64,000 bases of DNA from Lycocorax pyrrhopterus obiensis (taxonomy: Eukaryota; Chordata; Aves; Passeriformes; Paradisaeidae). The notes under the pieces are model-generated. The model searched no databases. It was not told the origin of the DNA and saw nothing but the letters and a program-made list of their open reading frames with translations. The stretch is from positions 31,409,629-31,473,628 of the forward strand of contig JACSVZ010000006.1 in NCBI GenBank assembly GCA_014706295.1. Reading direction: 5' to 3'. The position numbers and the translations under genes were made by a program. Below, in pieces: positions 1 to 11,319 of the stretch; the first letter of the stretch is position 1; each line of letters starts with the position of its first letter.

Positions 1-150
1 GACAACATTTAACAATATGAAATTTCTTCTTTCATTTAATTTATTCTTCATTTTGTCATATTTCCTCACATGATAGAGATGCTTCGTTTTAAGAATGTAC
101 CAGTTTCACTACAGGATTTAACTTCTCCATGATGAAACACAGGCATGTAG

Positions 151-270
151 TCACAGAACCATAGAATATTCTGGAAGGAACCCACAAGGATCATCAAGTC
201 CAACACTTAAGGGAATGGCCCATACAGGCATCAAACCCACAACCTTGGCATTAACACAGCAATAGAGTTG
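151..270 (-). mobile_element. TguSINE1-type SINE: CR1 tail plus tRNA-Ile-like head
   Basis: Read on the minus strand this is a CR1-mobilised SINE. Bases 151-210 match the end of bird CR1 (a CATAGAAT motif, then GGAACCCACAAGGATCATC and AGTCCAAC). Bases 216-260 match the antisense of a tRNA-Ile: TGGCCCATACAGGCATC followed by ACAACCTTGGCATTAA lines up with the acceptor/T-arm and variable/anticodon-arm side of tRNA-Ile. The box B equivalent reads GGTTTGATGC on the minus strand. The box A side (about 255-270) is badly diverged. A tRNA-Ile head joined to a CR1 3' end is the layout of TguSINE1, known from passerines. The copy is old and surely inactive. Confidence 0.72.
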
Positions 271-557
271 AATTACATGTATAAAATAGTGCATTATAGC
301 ACCCTTTCCTTAAAATCTTATTTAATTATTCTAGACTACTTAGAATATCATTTAATGCTATCAAGTTCTGTAAAAATAGAAAACCCATCCACTGGTTAAT
401 TTTGTGTTTCTGTAAAATTATTTTATAATTTTATATTCCAGCCATTAAAACAAAAAGACTTTTCCTGCTGTTTATGTTAAAAACCAAGTTCAACCCTGAG
501 TAATTTCTAACTGAAACAAGAAGAACATGATGTTCCTTTTCAGCTGTACAGAAACAA
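271..557. other. unique AT-rich spacer
   Basis: I see no gene, repeat family or RNA signature here. The sequence is AT-rich and links the SINE to the solo LTR target site. Confidence 0.6.
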
Positions 558-563
558 TTAAAT
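558..563. repeat. target-site duplication, left copy (TTAAAT)
   Basis: It is identical to 1143-1148 and directly abuts the TG end of the LTR. Confidence 0.85.
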
Positions 564-1142
564 TGTTGGGGTGCCTCAGACCACTTGGGGTCCGCCCACT
601 GTCCATCACGGCATGCCTACCCAATGGGCAGATGACTCGGAGAGTGAGGACCAGTCCGTGGGCGAGACCCGGTTCTGAGCCCGTACCACTTCTCCAGAAA
701 GTTCTGATAAGTTCGGTTGTTAATAGGTTTGTTCTGTAAATTCCCTCCTCTGTAACCTGGCCATTGGTTCTGTGTCCCCGGGATCCCTCTCCGGGCTTAC
801 CTTCTATTGTTTGTTTGTTCGGTGCCACTCCTGTAGAAAACCATGGTGCCCCTCGCTCTCGTCGGCCAGTTCCTCCCCTTTGCTTTCGGGGTAATATACC
901 TTGGAAGATTTCACGGCCTGGTCCTCTCCCTTTCCTCTTTCGCCTCCGGAATTCCTGAGAGACTGAGACCACCTGGTCCGCTCGCTTTTGGGTGCGCCTG
1001 CTGATACCGAGCCAGTGCAGCCCATTCCAAGCGGCCGCCGGGAAGTGACACTTTTCAGTGCCTGTCTGCGGGAAGGTCACTGTAGCCTCATAAAGCGGGA
1101 CGAGTACCCCCCGAGGCCGACCCATCTCCCAGGGCAGTGACA
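564..1142. mobile_element. solo LTR, ERVK-like (579 bp)
   Basis: A GC- and CpG-rich block stands out sharply from AT-rich flanks. It begins TGTTGGGGTGCC and ends GGGCAGTGACA, so it has the TG...CA ends of a retroviral LTR. It is flanked by an exact 6-bp direct repeat, TTAAAT, at 558-563 and 1143-1148. A 6-bp target duplication fits class II (ERVK/alpha-beta-like) elements. No primer-binding site, gag, pol or env lies on either side, so this is a solo LTR left by LTR-LTR recombination. The intact target duplication and many CpGs suggest a fairly young insertion. Orientation is unclear because no convincing TATA plus AATAAA pair was found on either strand. The minus strand is open for 217 codons across the whole element. 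I take that as a by-product of GC richness, not a gene. Confidence 0.85.
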
Positions 1143-1148
1143 TTAAAT
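1143..1148. repeat. target-site duplication, right copy (TTAAAT)
   Basis: It is identical to 558-563 and directly abuts the CA end of the LTR. Confidence 0.85.
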
Positions 1149-1666
1149 AATCATTCTAGTCCAAAAAATCTACATGATTAACAGGACAGTTGTAAACCAT
1201 GATAACAATAAGCCATTATTTATGAATGTTAAATGTTTTCTATAAATCATCATAAATTTATGAGACAAATATTTTTTCACTTAGACTGTGGCAATACGAT
1301 AATGAAGCATATATGTTAATACTAGAAAGACATACTGAAAAAAGTCAAGCACCTTTCTGTATGGTTAATAGTACAGGGCACAGATATGACCAGTTAAGTG
1401 AAAGTGCATAGGATCATGTACATGTAGAAGAGATTATGAAAGAGAAGAAGGAGGGGAAATATCTACGATTCTATCTCATCACTGTGTTTATGTTGTGAAA
1501 GTCACAAGCATCTTATATTTCTGCATTTCTTAAGGAATTAATGACCAGTCGGTATTAAATTGCCTTATATTTGCCTCGGATCATTAAGCGTTTCCACAAT
1601 TTATTATTCTTCAGAAAATGCACCCAGCTGCTATCATTACTGTTCAATTGATATAATAACTGATAT

Positions 1667-1718
1667 CATTAAAAGCTCTAAACACATTAAAAGCTCTAAG
1701 TACATACAGCTCTAAACC
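1667..1718. repeat. 18-bp tandem repeat, about 2.9 copies
   Basis: The unit CATTAAAAGCTCTAAACA (1667-1684) is followed by CATTAAAAGCTCTAAGTA (1685-1702) and a third, shortened copy, CATACAGCTCTAAACC. The surrounding 1149-1798 is otherwise featureless AT-rich DNA. Confidence 0.85.
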
Positions 1719-1798
1719 TGCACAGAATTCTCCAAATCTCTTCTTTCTTGTGCAATTTACTCGATAATCAGAGTGCAGCTAGTCAGTATGATGAAGCA

Positions 1799-1870
1799 GT
1801 TCCTTCACCAAGCTCTTGGAATAGCTTACCATCAGCTTTAAGGAAAATTGCTAGTGTGAAAACTACTTTT
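1799..1870 (+). mobile_element. possible relic of a LINE reverse-transcriptase C-terminus
   Basis: Frame +2 from 1748 is open to 1996. It contains V-P-S-P-S-S-W-N-S-L-P-S-A-L-R, then 8 residues to a phenylalanine. The W-N-S-L-P..L-R......F pattern is typical of the extreme C-terminus of ORF2 in L2/CR1/Rex-type non-LTR retrotransposons. Only about 24 codons carry the resemblance. No upstream reverse-transcriptase motif is visible, so this may be a very old fragment or chance. Confidence 0.3.
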
Positions 1871-1879
1871 GGGGTAGGT

Positions 1880-4800
1880 TGTGATGATTCTATTGTCTAT
1901 TTCTTAGGTGTATTCAGCCTTTTTACAATAGTTAAGCATCCGTATTGTAGCTGCAAATATGAAATTATTCAGCAATCAGAGATTGAAGACAGTTAAAATA
2001 GAAAGAATGGGAAATATTGCAATTAGTGATAAAAATCCCTGTTCACTCTTGTAAAACATCAAAACAATTAGATATTCATGTGTCTTTCTGAATAATAGTG
2101 GCAATTAAAAAGAAAGGGAAAAGTTATTTATTACTTTGCAGCTTAAATAGAAAAATAAAAAGTAATAAAAGAAATCAATAAAAATAGAAAATTACAGAAA
2201 TACTGAAGGATGAGTACTACTGTACTGAATGTATAGTAGGAATACTGGTAGCACTAGAAAAATGTGTTGGAGAAGTATATATTTGTCTCTTTTCATTTTA
2301 GACTGCCATCATGGAAGTAACTTACAAAGGTAAAAGAAAATTCCAATCTATAGAAATAGAATTTGATCCTATACAAATCAGCAGTAAATTATGGCATTTG
2401 CTAAAAGAATGCTTTCTTTTCTAGTATAGTCATTGACCACTATATAATTCCTATTAAAATCTAGAGGCTGGTTCAGAAAACATGTGTTTAGTTCAGCAGG
2501 AATCTTCCATCTTCCATAAAGACAGGACTAAGACTTTTTTCTGCAAAAGTAAATTCTTGTTACTCCGACATTCATTTTTAGGTTCTAAGTGTAACTGAAA
2601 ATCAACCTCATTTTTTAATGTATTTTAATAGCAGCAAAATCCGGTCTTACATCTCTAAGTTTGTTGATAGCTGTTCTGTAACCTGTGCAGAGGTGCATTT
2701 TTTTCATTGCTCCTTTCCATCATTCAAGAGGAAAAACCAAAAAACTCAGAATATTTTTGCCATCTTCCCTGAGACTTTATAAAACCGGATAATAAAATGT
2801 GTTAAAATTAATGATGTTTGAAGGGAAAAATTGAAAGAAGTTACAAAGCTTGATCAACCAGGATGTTTAAGAAGCTTTTACTTCGAGCATAAAATAAGAT
2901 ATTTTACTTAAAGAACAGTCCTACAGCATCACAAATAGCAACTGAATCTTTTCAGTAGATCCCTAATCTGTATCACTAAGTTATTGCACTCCAACTTATT
3001 CTCCCTAGCTGACATGAAAAGGTATTTCCCTCCAGGTGTCAGCAGAGCTGTCAGTGCTGCAGCCCCAGTGGCAGCCAGAGCCAGCTGGAAGTTGAATCCT
3101 GGGTCCACAATCCATGTTCCAAGTTCACTTTTCCCAGCTTTTTTATTGCCTGGGTGCATCAGGCTGAAGGAAGAAGTTAGGCATGCCCAGCTAGGGCATC
3201 ACCCCAAAAGAGTTTATTTGGCCTACCTTTAACCCAAGAGGGGAAAGGGGTGCTGGGGACGAAGCTTTTCTACTCCTTTTGTTCTGAAAACAAGAGGTTT
3301 TTCTTTGATTTTTCAGTGGAAGAAAATGGCACTTCCCCTAACACAGCCTGATGGCACAAGTCACAGTTCAAGTGCAAGGGATGATCTCAGAGGCTTGTGC
3401 GGAGTTGTAATTTCATAATATCAGAGCATCTTTCCTCTGTGGTCTACCTCAAGTGTCACTGCGGTCTTATTTCTGTGCTTTCTGGAAGAAGTCCAAAACA
3501 TTCATTTTAAAATACTACTTTGTATTGTTCTAAAGCATTGGGCAGTTAAGCATAAATGGATATTCTAGAGAGTTAAGTGAGAACACATGTATAAACCACT
3601 TTTTAACTTCTGACTAAGTTTCTGAAGAATTAAAAGGCTTGCACTTCTATGTTCATATGAATTTGCATCATTTTCCTTTACATACTTCAATCCCTAGAGA
3701 TACCGAATTTTGTGACACTTCTGGGGTGACATTGACCACAGCAGAAGAAAACTGTATGAAGAATTTTACGTGTTGGACCACATAGAGTAATCATTTGCCT
3801 TTACACTGTGAGGATAGAGTATCTAACATGGATTATGTGCACATCTCCCTGAACAATTCTTAAGTAGACATATCAAATGGCAATACTTCAAAAAGTAGAC
3901 CTCTTTGTGTGTTGGTTTCTATATTGTCTTATCTCTTTGAAGAGTCACTCTGGCGAATATCTAAAACTCACTGTGCATAGACACAGTGAAATGTCACTAG
4001 GAAAGGTATTTTGATTGAGTATTTTAAGGTCTGTTAAACTCTTCATATTGTACTTTCATGCTTCTCTAGTTTTAAAAACATTCTTTTGATAGATTTTCCT
4101 ATTCCTACAATGTCACAGCATTTACATGACTCTCAAAATCAAGCTTTGTGCTTTATTTAGCTCCCTGTTCAGAAATCAGAATTGAAAATTACTTTTTTTT
4201 TTCTAAGACCAAGACAGGTTTCAGGTTTGAATGACTGTAACAACTTCTTCTACTTTTGTTATCTTCTCTTTCATGCTTTTAATTTGTTTGTTTGAGGTAT
4301 TGAGAAAATCCAATTCAAAATTTCTTGTAAAAGAATATACCATCATTTATTTTATAAAAAAGCTTTATCAAAGCCTGAACCATTTCTTGCTTCTTAACTG
4401 GATAAACAAGAGAAATTTTTATACTCATTCCCTGTACAGACTTAATGTAGATAAGCATATCAATCAAACTCTGAATAAGAATTTTAGTATCTTCTGTGAC
4501 TGATAAATGTTTTTCAAACTTGTCCATCATCCTCTGAGCATAATTTTGGGATGAAAACAGGAGGAGATGAAGTATTGGAGCTTCTTACCCTCTTTCAGCT
4601 CTTTCTCGGCCTTTGATCATTTCAATTTGAATTTTAAGACTTGACCCTTCCTTTGTTTGATAAATCCCTTCCACATCACAAAAGCACCCACAATGGCCCT
4701 CTATCTTAATTTTAGTTTTCATCCACCTTTTCTAAAACAAAGAAAATAGAAGTAAACAAAGAAAGAAAAAAAACCTGCAAAAACCCCTAATTTTTTAAAG

Positions 4801-5680
4801 TAGAGCTAAAGTACTGAGTTCCAAGCATAAGCTTGCACTTCCATAAATTTGTAAATTCAACACTTAAAAAAGTCAGTTCTTAAAAGTAATATAAGTTTGC
4901 TGGGGTTTTTTTATTATTTATTTGGACCTGCAACTTTTCAAGCACAATTACTCCTGGATACAAACAATACAGCCTAACAACTAGGCTCGAAACTCAGGAG
5001 GCTTGCTGGGACTGGTTTGAAATGCTGGCACATAACATCTTCTCCTTCCATAATGGTTGGTTGCTTTGCTGCAAGTAGTTAATTCATTACTTTGTGAAGC
5101 ACTTCAAGGCACTCAGAATATAAGAGGTGCCCTAAAAATTAAATTGCACTGTGTTCTCCTCTGATCTTTTCTATTTCTTTTCTATTCTGTTTTAGCCTAT
5201 CTGCTTGATACTGATCTGTCTGAATAGATCTTCATAATTTCAAAGGATTTCAGGTTTTGCACCACATTGTGCAAAAATGTGTAACGTCTGTGGAAGCTGT
5301 AGTGTCATAACTCAGTCGTTCTGGAAGTGTATTAGATCTTAATATCTTTTTTTTTTCTTTGGCTGATGCTTTATTTTCTATAACATCAAATGTTTTAAAA
5401 ATGCACTCTGGGTGGGGAACAAATTAATTTCTTGTACTTCAAATACATAAAGTTCTGTGATATTGATACAAGGCAAGATGAACTGATGCTTCTGCCAAAC
5501 AAATATTTTAGTCATAATGCTTCAGGTTATGCTCTGTTGCTTTTCCTTGAAAGGAAGACATCAAACACATACTGTTCAGTATGTAATGTGCTTTGCACTC
5601 TGGAGACATTATTTTAGTTTTAGCACAGAAATATCTAAATAGAGTTAAACATTTGCTAAATACTTTGGTCAATACTAAAG
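1880..5680. other. unique AT-rich DNA, no gene seen
   Basis: The longest open frames here are 60-90 codons, low in complexity and without family motifs. A more GC-rich patch at about 3040-3260 resembles none of the repeats elsewhere in the window. No tRNA, hairpin RNA or intact repeat was recognised. Confidence 0.55.
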
Positions 5681-5681
5681 C

Positions 5682-5718
5682 ATATATATATACACACATA
5701 TATATATATATATATACA
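5682..5718. repeat. (TA)n microsatellite with CACA interruption
   Basis: Alternating TA runs at 5682-5692 and 5699-5716 are separated by CACACA. This is a simple dinucleotide repeat. Confidence 0.9.
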
Positions 5719-7579
5719 TGTTCCACCACAGAATACAGAAAAATATCAAGCAAGCTGCAAAAACCCAACAAGAAGCATTCTGAAAAATGAAGATGTAAGA
5801 ACTATCCCTTTGTCAACCCAAGATGCTATGAGTTAATGAAAGCAGGTAACTATTTTAGCTGGTCATGAAAGATGTAAATTTTTATTATGAAGAATACAAG
5901 TGCTTATGAACTTCATTTTAAAAATTGAAAAGGTACAACTGACATACCAATAATTGGAAGAACTTGAAGAGAAAATTTTATATTGCTGTTGTATTGTACA
6001 GGTTGAAAGTAATGAAGACATCAATCCTGCAAATGTGAATATGTTTCCCAAGGCCACTGTCACCAGCATTAGTCTAAATTTGTTACAGCACTCACTGGTA
6101 TGTCAGTTACTCTTTTTTTCAACCTGAGTTCTTCCCTTCTAAGGGAATGAAGCTGATCTGCAGCAATCAAGAGAAGTGGTATTTTATGCAGTCAAAACCA
6201 CAGGATTATTTGACACTGTCTTGTGATGAACAACACCTTTTAATAAGTCAATTATTTTATATGTAAATGAACACTGCAAGTGAAACACACAAGGAACTTC
6301 AACATTCTGTTCTAGTGAATTTATTAGAGGGCGGGATGGTTGTGAGTTTACTTTTAGCTACGAGTTTTCTCTTGCCTATCAATTTTCAGTATAATAGTAG
6401 AGAAACACAGGCTTGCACTAGAGCTTCACTCCAAGTCAAATCACTCTAAATCAAAGCATGATTATTTTCTTTGTCCAAAACGACCACAACCTGAGAATAA
6501 TGATTCTGTAGATGCTTCTGTACCTGTCTCTAGTTTGAGCTTTCAAGTAATTGGAAAGAAGCAAAACTCATCTATTAGGAGTGCAGCCATCACAGTAAGA
6601 ACAATACTCCCAATAGCAATAGAGCTATAAAAGATGACCTGTGCTAGGAAAAAACCCACCATAATTCAGTGAAACTACAGAAAAAACATTACCTAAAAAG
6701 CAGTATAAAAAAGGAAAGGAAGTCAAGTTAACAGCAATAAGATAACAAAATTGTTTAGTCTTTCAGTTTAGAAAATTTAGGATTTTTCAGCTGAAGCTGC
6801 ATGTGGGACCTTGAACACCAGGCTTCAAGCTGCTACCATATGACCTGAAGGAGTGATATCTTCAGTTTTTACAGCTTGGATATTATTATTCTTTCTCTGT
6901 AGCCAGTTAAAATTATTTTCTTCAGCTGATTATAGATAACTTTGTTGAAATTCCACCTGAAGGAACAAAAGAATAGTTGCTTGATTGTTAAAAAGATAAA
7001 ATCATTAGTAAAATATCCAAAGGAATAAAAGAGAATAGAGTAATAAGTCAAAAGCAATGTATCTGTCTCTTCATCTCTGTACATGGATTCCTTCCATTTA
7101 CTGTTCCAACTGTAATACAGGCCTTGAGAAAGGTCAGACTTCTGTATATGATACTAATACTGTCCACTTAATATTGTAGCATATTGATATACTTCTAGAT
7201 CTCTTCTTCAATAGATTAAGTCATTATTTAGAAGCTATATACTAATGATTCATTTAATCACTTTTATGCCTTGCACATTCAGTAGCTGTTTGTTCCTTAT
7301 ATGCAGAGAAAGTGGACAGAAATCCTTTTAAAATCAAAGAGCAAAGCCATTCTGCTTCTCAGGTAATTAGCCTGAAGAAAATCTCCAGAGTCTGGTTAAC
7401 TGATCTGAAAAATCTGGTTTTAGGCTAAATCATACTGCTATCATGTAAATGGTTTGCTCTTCTAGTAAAAAAATTAATTAGGCATTGGAGGATGGGAGCT
7501 GACCAAGATAACTGATGTTATTTCTGATTGTCATATATCTAAACCTCATTGCTATTATTATAATCATATTAATTATTAC
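5719..7579. other. unique AT-rich DNA, no gene seen
   Basis: There are only short open frames (71 codons or fewer), with no recognisable domain and no repeat family identified. Confidence 0.55.
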
Positions 7580-7888
7580 CATAGTATCATAGAATATGCT
7601 GGGTTGGAAGGGTCCCACAGAAATCACTGAGTTCAGCTCCTGGCTCTGCACTGGACAGCCTCAGAAATCACACCATGTGCCTGAGAGCACTGTCCAAACA
7701 CTTCTTGAACTCTGTCAGTATTGGTGTCGTGACCGCTTGCCCGGGGAGCCTGTTCCAGTGCCCAACCACCCTCTGGGTGAAGTACTTTATCCAACATAAA
7801 CATCCCCTGACAAAGCTTCATGCTGTTTCCTTGGGTCCTAGCACTGGTCACCAAGTGACCTCAGCTGCTCCTCATGTCTTCCCCTCTA
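7580..7888 (-). mobile_element. CR1 LINE, 3' fragment
   Basis: On the minus strand this is the 3' end of a CR1. At the left edge lie the terminal repeats (ATAGTATCATAGAAT), then GGGTTGGAAGGGTCCCACAG. Inward follow the classic CR1 stretches around CACACCATGTGCC, CACTTCTTGAACTCTGTCAG, GTTCCAGTGCCCAACCACC and GTCCTAGCACTGGTCACCA. The 5' truncation at about 7888 is typical. The open frames on both strands here are repeat-derived. Confidence 0.93.
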
Positions 7889-9069
7889 CATCCCATTGTT
7901 TGAAAAGTAAAGAAGTTTAAGCAAAGACTACATACTATGAAAAAACGTCCTGTTCCAAGAGAAACAAGTTCTATGTCTATAATCAGTGGGTCTTATCTAG
8001 AAAACAGGCAAAGCAGAATACTGGCGATGAAGTATGTACTTGTTAATCTTTACATTATGGTAGTCCTTGAGAGGACACAGCTGAAATGTGCTGCTGTGTG
8101 TTGATTTACTCTTTCAAGTATCTGTGGTTTGCAGTACTGACTTCGACCAGTGGTTCATTCCAAACCACTGTCTTCTAAAACATCCCAGCCTAAAGAGGTA
8201 GACCACGTCTCAGAACTTTATTGTTATGTTCTCCTTCCCCATCACATTTATCACTAGTGCTATCTCTCTGGAAACATCTAGCTAGGTAATGTTAGAGACA
8301 TGAATGTTATTCCAGATGGACAGGGGAACCAAAAGTAGGTTTAGATCATTCTTTTTATTTACAGAAAATGTTCCAAGTCTTCTTTCTTTGGACATAGTGT
8401 TTGGGAAAGCCGGAGGATAGTCCTCTGCTTACAGTTCCATTTTCTCTGTTTTGAATGGGTGTTACTAGAGTCCTTGGCAGGGCTATGATCCCAGTGCTTT
8501 TCCAGGCTGCAGATTGTGATTGATGGCCACCTTTTCTCAGTTTCTCTGCTCTTTCCTGCTTCATTCACACAGCCAAATCTTTACACACAAAAAATTACTA
8601 ACAGCAGTCTTTGCCCAGCCTGCTTTTGTGTTTTGAGAAGGAACTTATGCTTGGCATTGAGCAAGATACCACTATAATTTCTTTAAAAAGTAAAAATTTC
8701 CTACAAATTCTTTAAAGTAACTGGGTGACTACACCTTGTAAGTCAAATGACTTTTAAAGTAAGCCAGTAAACTAGGTGTAAGCATTGAAATTTTCATTTC
8801 AACTTGGCTTTCACTGCTTACATTTTTTTGAAATATGTAAAAGATTAGGCTAATATCTCTGTATACTCTTTCTTATTAAAAAATAAGTTCGTACCATTTT
8901 TTTTATACAAGCTTTTCATGAAAAAAGGAACATCTCATTTTTCATACTAAAGTAAAAAGAACTATTTTTCCTAATATTAAGAATGCAGATCATGGACCTC
9001 GGCATTCTTTAACATATGTGATTTTATTTTCACCAAACATCTTGGTTTTTATCAACAACATTAATAAGA
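7889..9069. other. unique DNA, no gene seen
   Basis: Two overlapping 69-codon minus-strand frames at 8355-8568 are the longest. They match no known family and have no context of splice sites or a promoter. Confidence 0.5.
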
Positions 9070-9214
9070 AGAAGAAAAACCCCACCAAAACAAAACAAAA
9101 GCAAACAAAAAACCAAACAAACAAACAAGGAAAAAAATCCAAAAAAACCCCAACCCAAACCAAACCAAACAAAAAAAAACCCCAAAAAACAAAACCAAAC
9201 CAAACGAAACAAGC
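9070..9214. repeat. A/C-rich low-complexity tract
   Basis: About 145 bp is composed almost only of A and C in CAAAA, CAAAC and ACCAAACC words. It looks like a degenerate (CAAAA/CAAAC)n simple repeat. It opens long artificial frames on both strands (Lys/Asn/Gln-rich on plus, Phe/Gly/Val-rich on minus), which are not genes. Confidence 0.9.
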
Positions 9215-9454
9215 CACCACAGAAATACCATCAGCTTGCATGTCTATATATGGAAGTCAAATGAAAATGTTTCTATATTTATCAAGATACACTAAAATTG
9301 CATGGAAGTTTTCATAGAAGTCTTTATATATAAAAATTTAAAAATTTTGGTCAGCCTCTAATTCTTATAAAAGGCACCTATGATTTCCAGGCTCAGATCC
9401 TACCTTGTCATCCAAACCATGTCGGTTTTCACTGGATTTTAATTCAATGCAAAT

Positions 9455-9487
9455 GAAAAAAAACAAACAAACAAAAAAACCCCAACC
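9455..9487. repeat. short A/C-rich low-complexity tract
   Basis: An A-run followed by CAAACAAACAAAAAAACCCC lies about 240 bp from the larger A/C tract and has the same style. Confidence 0.8.
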
Positions 9488-11319
9488 TGTAAGCAGTCGA
9501 TAATGAGATCCATCCAGTATGTATTTTACTTAGTCTTTGGATTTTAAACAGCTCCAGTTGGCATGAGGAAGTCCTTCTCTTCAGGGAACAGTGCTAGGAT
9601 CATAAAATACTTTCCCTATATTTTATTTGTGACAACTAAGACAACCTCTTTACTTTCTGGCCCAAAAATATGTGCCATGAAGTCTTCCTTTGGTGAAGAA
9701 TATTTACAATCCTGTATTGTATTATATCATATCTGTTAATGGCAAAAAAGTGCCAAATGTAATTCTTGTTTACATCTATGCCATTAGTTTGACATGAACA
9801 TTTCTATTTTTTTAATTACTTGATTTGAGATGGCTATAGCCTTCTGTTAAAACAGCAATATTAAAAGAATTTCTTCCCGATTGTGCTTCAGAATTCATAA
9901 AACTCAAGGAAAGCTATTCTTGTCATAAGAGTTTTCTCAGGGAATGAAAATTTAAAATAAAATCAATGCCAAATACAGTTACAAGTATGTCATAAGTCTT
10001 ACCTATTTATCTAATTTATAATTGAGTATCCTCTAAAAGCTTTGTTCTGTCATGAATTATTTTTACAGCGAAGTTCCATTGTGGCTTTTGATAGTTTATG
10101 ACCTTCTAAATACAGTGAAAGCATCATAAACAATGTGTCATATGCAGACATTGAAAACAACTGAGAAAGATCACCTACTTTATCATTCAACCCCTGAGGC
10201 ATCTAGAAATTGTACAGATTAAAGAAAAAAAGGTGAGAGTATGGAAATAGACAGATCTCCATCTACAGGAATGTCATTTTTCATAACAGTCATCACAAAT
10301 CAGTTCTGCATGGAATTCTGAAGGAATTCTGTGAAATATTTGTGTGGGGATTTGTGACTAAGGAAAACAAATTATTAATCTTAATGAAACACCTAAATTT
10401 TTGGATCAGAACCAAAAGAAAAATACCAGTCATTTTGCAAACCTGTGTGGAAACCTGTGTGACTTAGACAACAAATATGCTGGGTCTTGTCTGCTTGAGG
10501 AGCACACCAGGAATTTCAAGGCCACACAGATTTGCCAAAATGCCTGAGATTTTGGATGAACCAAGCCATAGAATGTTTCCAGAGAAGTAGGAAGAAATTC
10601 AGTCATATTTGCCAGTTGCTTGAATAGGAACAGAACTGGGGGGTGACGTTGCACGCAAAGTTCAGCCGTTTCATTTCAGCAAGGATTCATGTGCTACAGC
10701 ACACACGTGTCCCATGTGGCAGATGAAGAAAGAGATAATTTGCTTGCTACAAGCCTGTGCTCCATCTGAACCATAGACTATGATTACAATTTTTAAACAG
10801 ATTAACTGATTTATAAGTAGTTTCTGTAACTGCTTTGTTTTGAACTCATTTTCTTGCCAGTTCATGGGACAAATATTAGCTAAGCTGAGTATAGGCAAAA
10901 GAATCTGGTTTAGAAAACTGTAAACTGTAATATGACAGTATCAATGTGACTTTTCAAATATAAAACATATTTGTCAGTCTTCACTGAGTATCCCCTGGTA
11001 AAATTTTTGGTTTCTAATTTGATTCTTTCCTGTGAGCAACTGTACATACACAAGATGTATTGCTGCTCAAATGAATAACTTGAAAAACTTTTAGAGGACT
11101 TGGAATCTCACTGATTATGGGGACACTAGTACTCCTCCTCTACCTTTTTTTTTTTTTTCTGGCATTTTGTTTTATTCTTGGTAAAGGTTTCTGATCACTG
11201 TTGCTGTTTTCAGGCAGCCACTTAAGGGGATTTTCACAACTATTAATGTATATCATTAATAGGCTGCAGAAATGATCTGACATTCTTCAAAGTTCAAAAT
11301 CCAACATCAATGAAATTCT
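9488..11319. other. unique AT-rich DNA, no gene seen
   Basis: It holds a T-tract at about 11144-11158 and a small direct repeat (GGAATTCTG twice near 10312-10331). No gene or repeat family was recognised. Confidence 0.5.

Noticed and set aside
216..270. Functional tRNA-Ile gene on the minus strand
   Set aside because: The box B and arms are mutated, box A is nearly lost, and it is fused to a CR1 tail, so it is a SINE head.
490..1143. 217-codon minus-strand open frame as a gene
   Set aside because: It coincides with an LTR bounded by target duplications, has no known domain and looks like a GC-driven open frame.
9018..9317. Lys/Asn/Gln-rich 99-codon frame and hydrophobic minus frames
   Set aside because: They arise from an A/C-only low-complexity tract.
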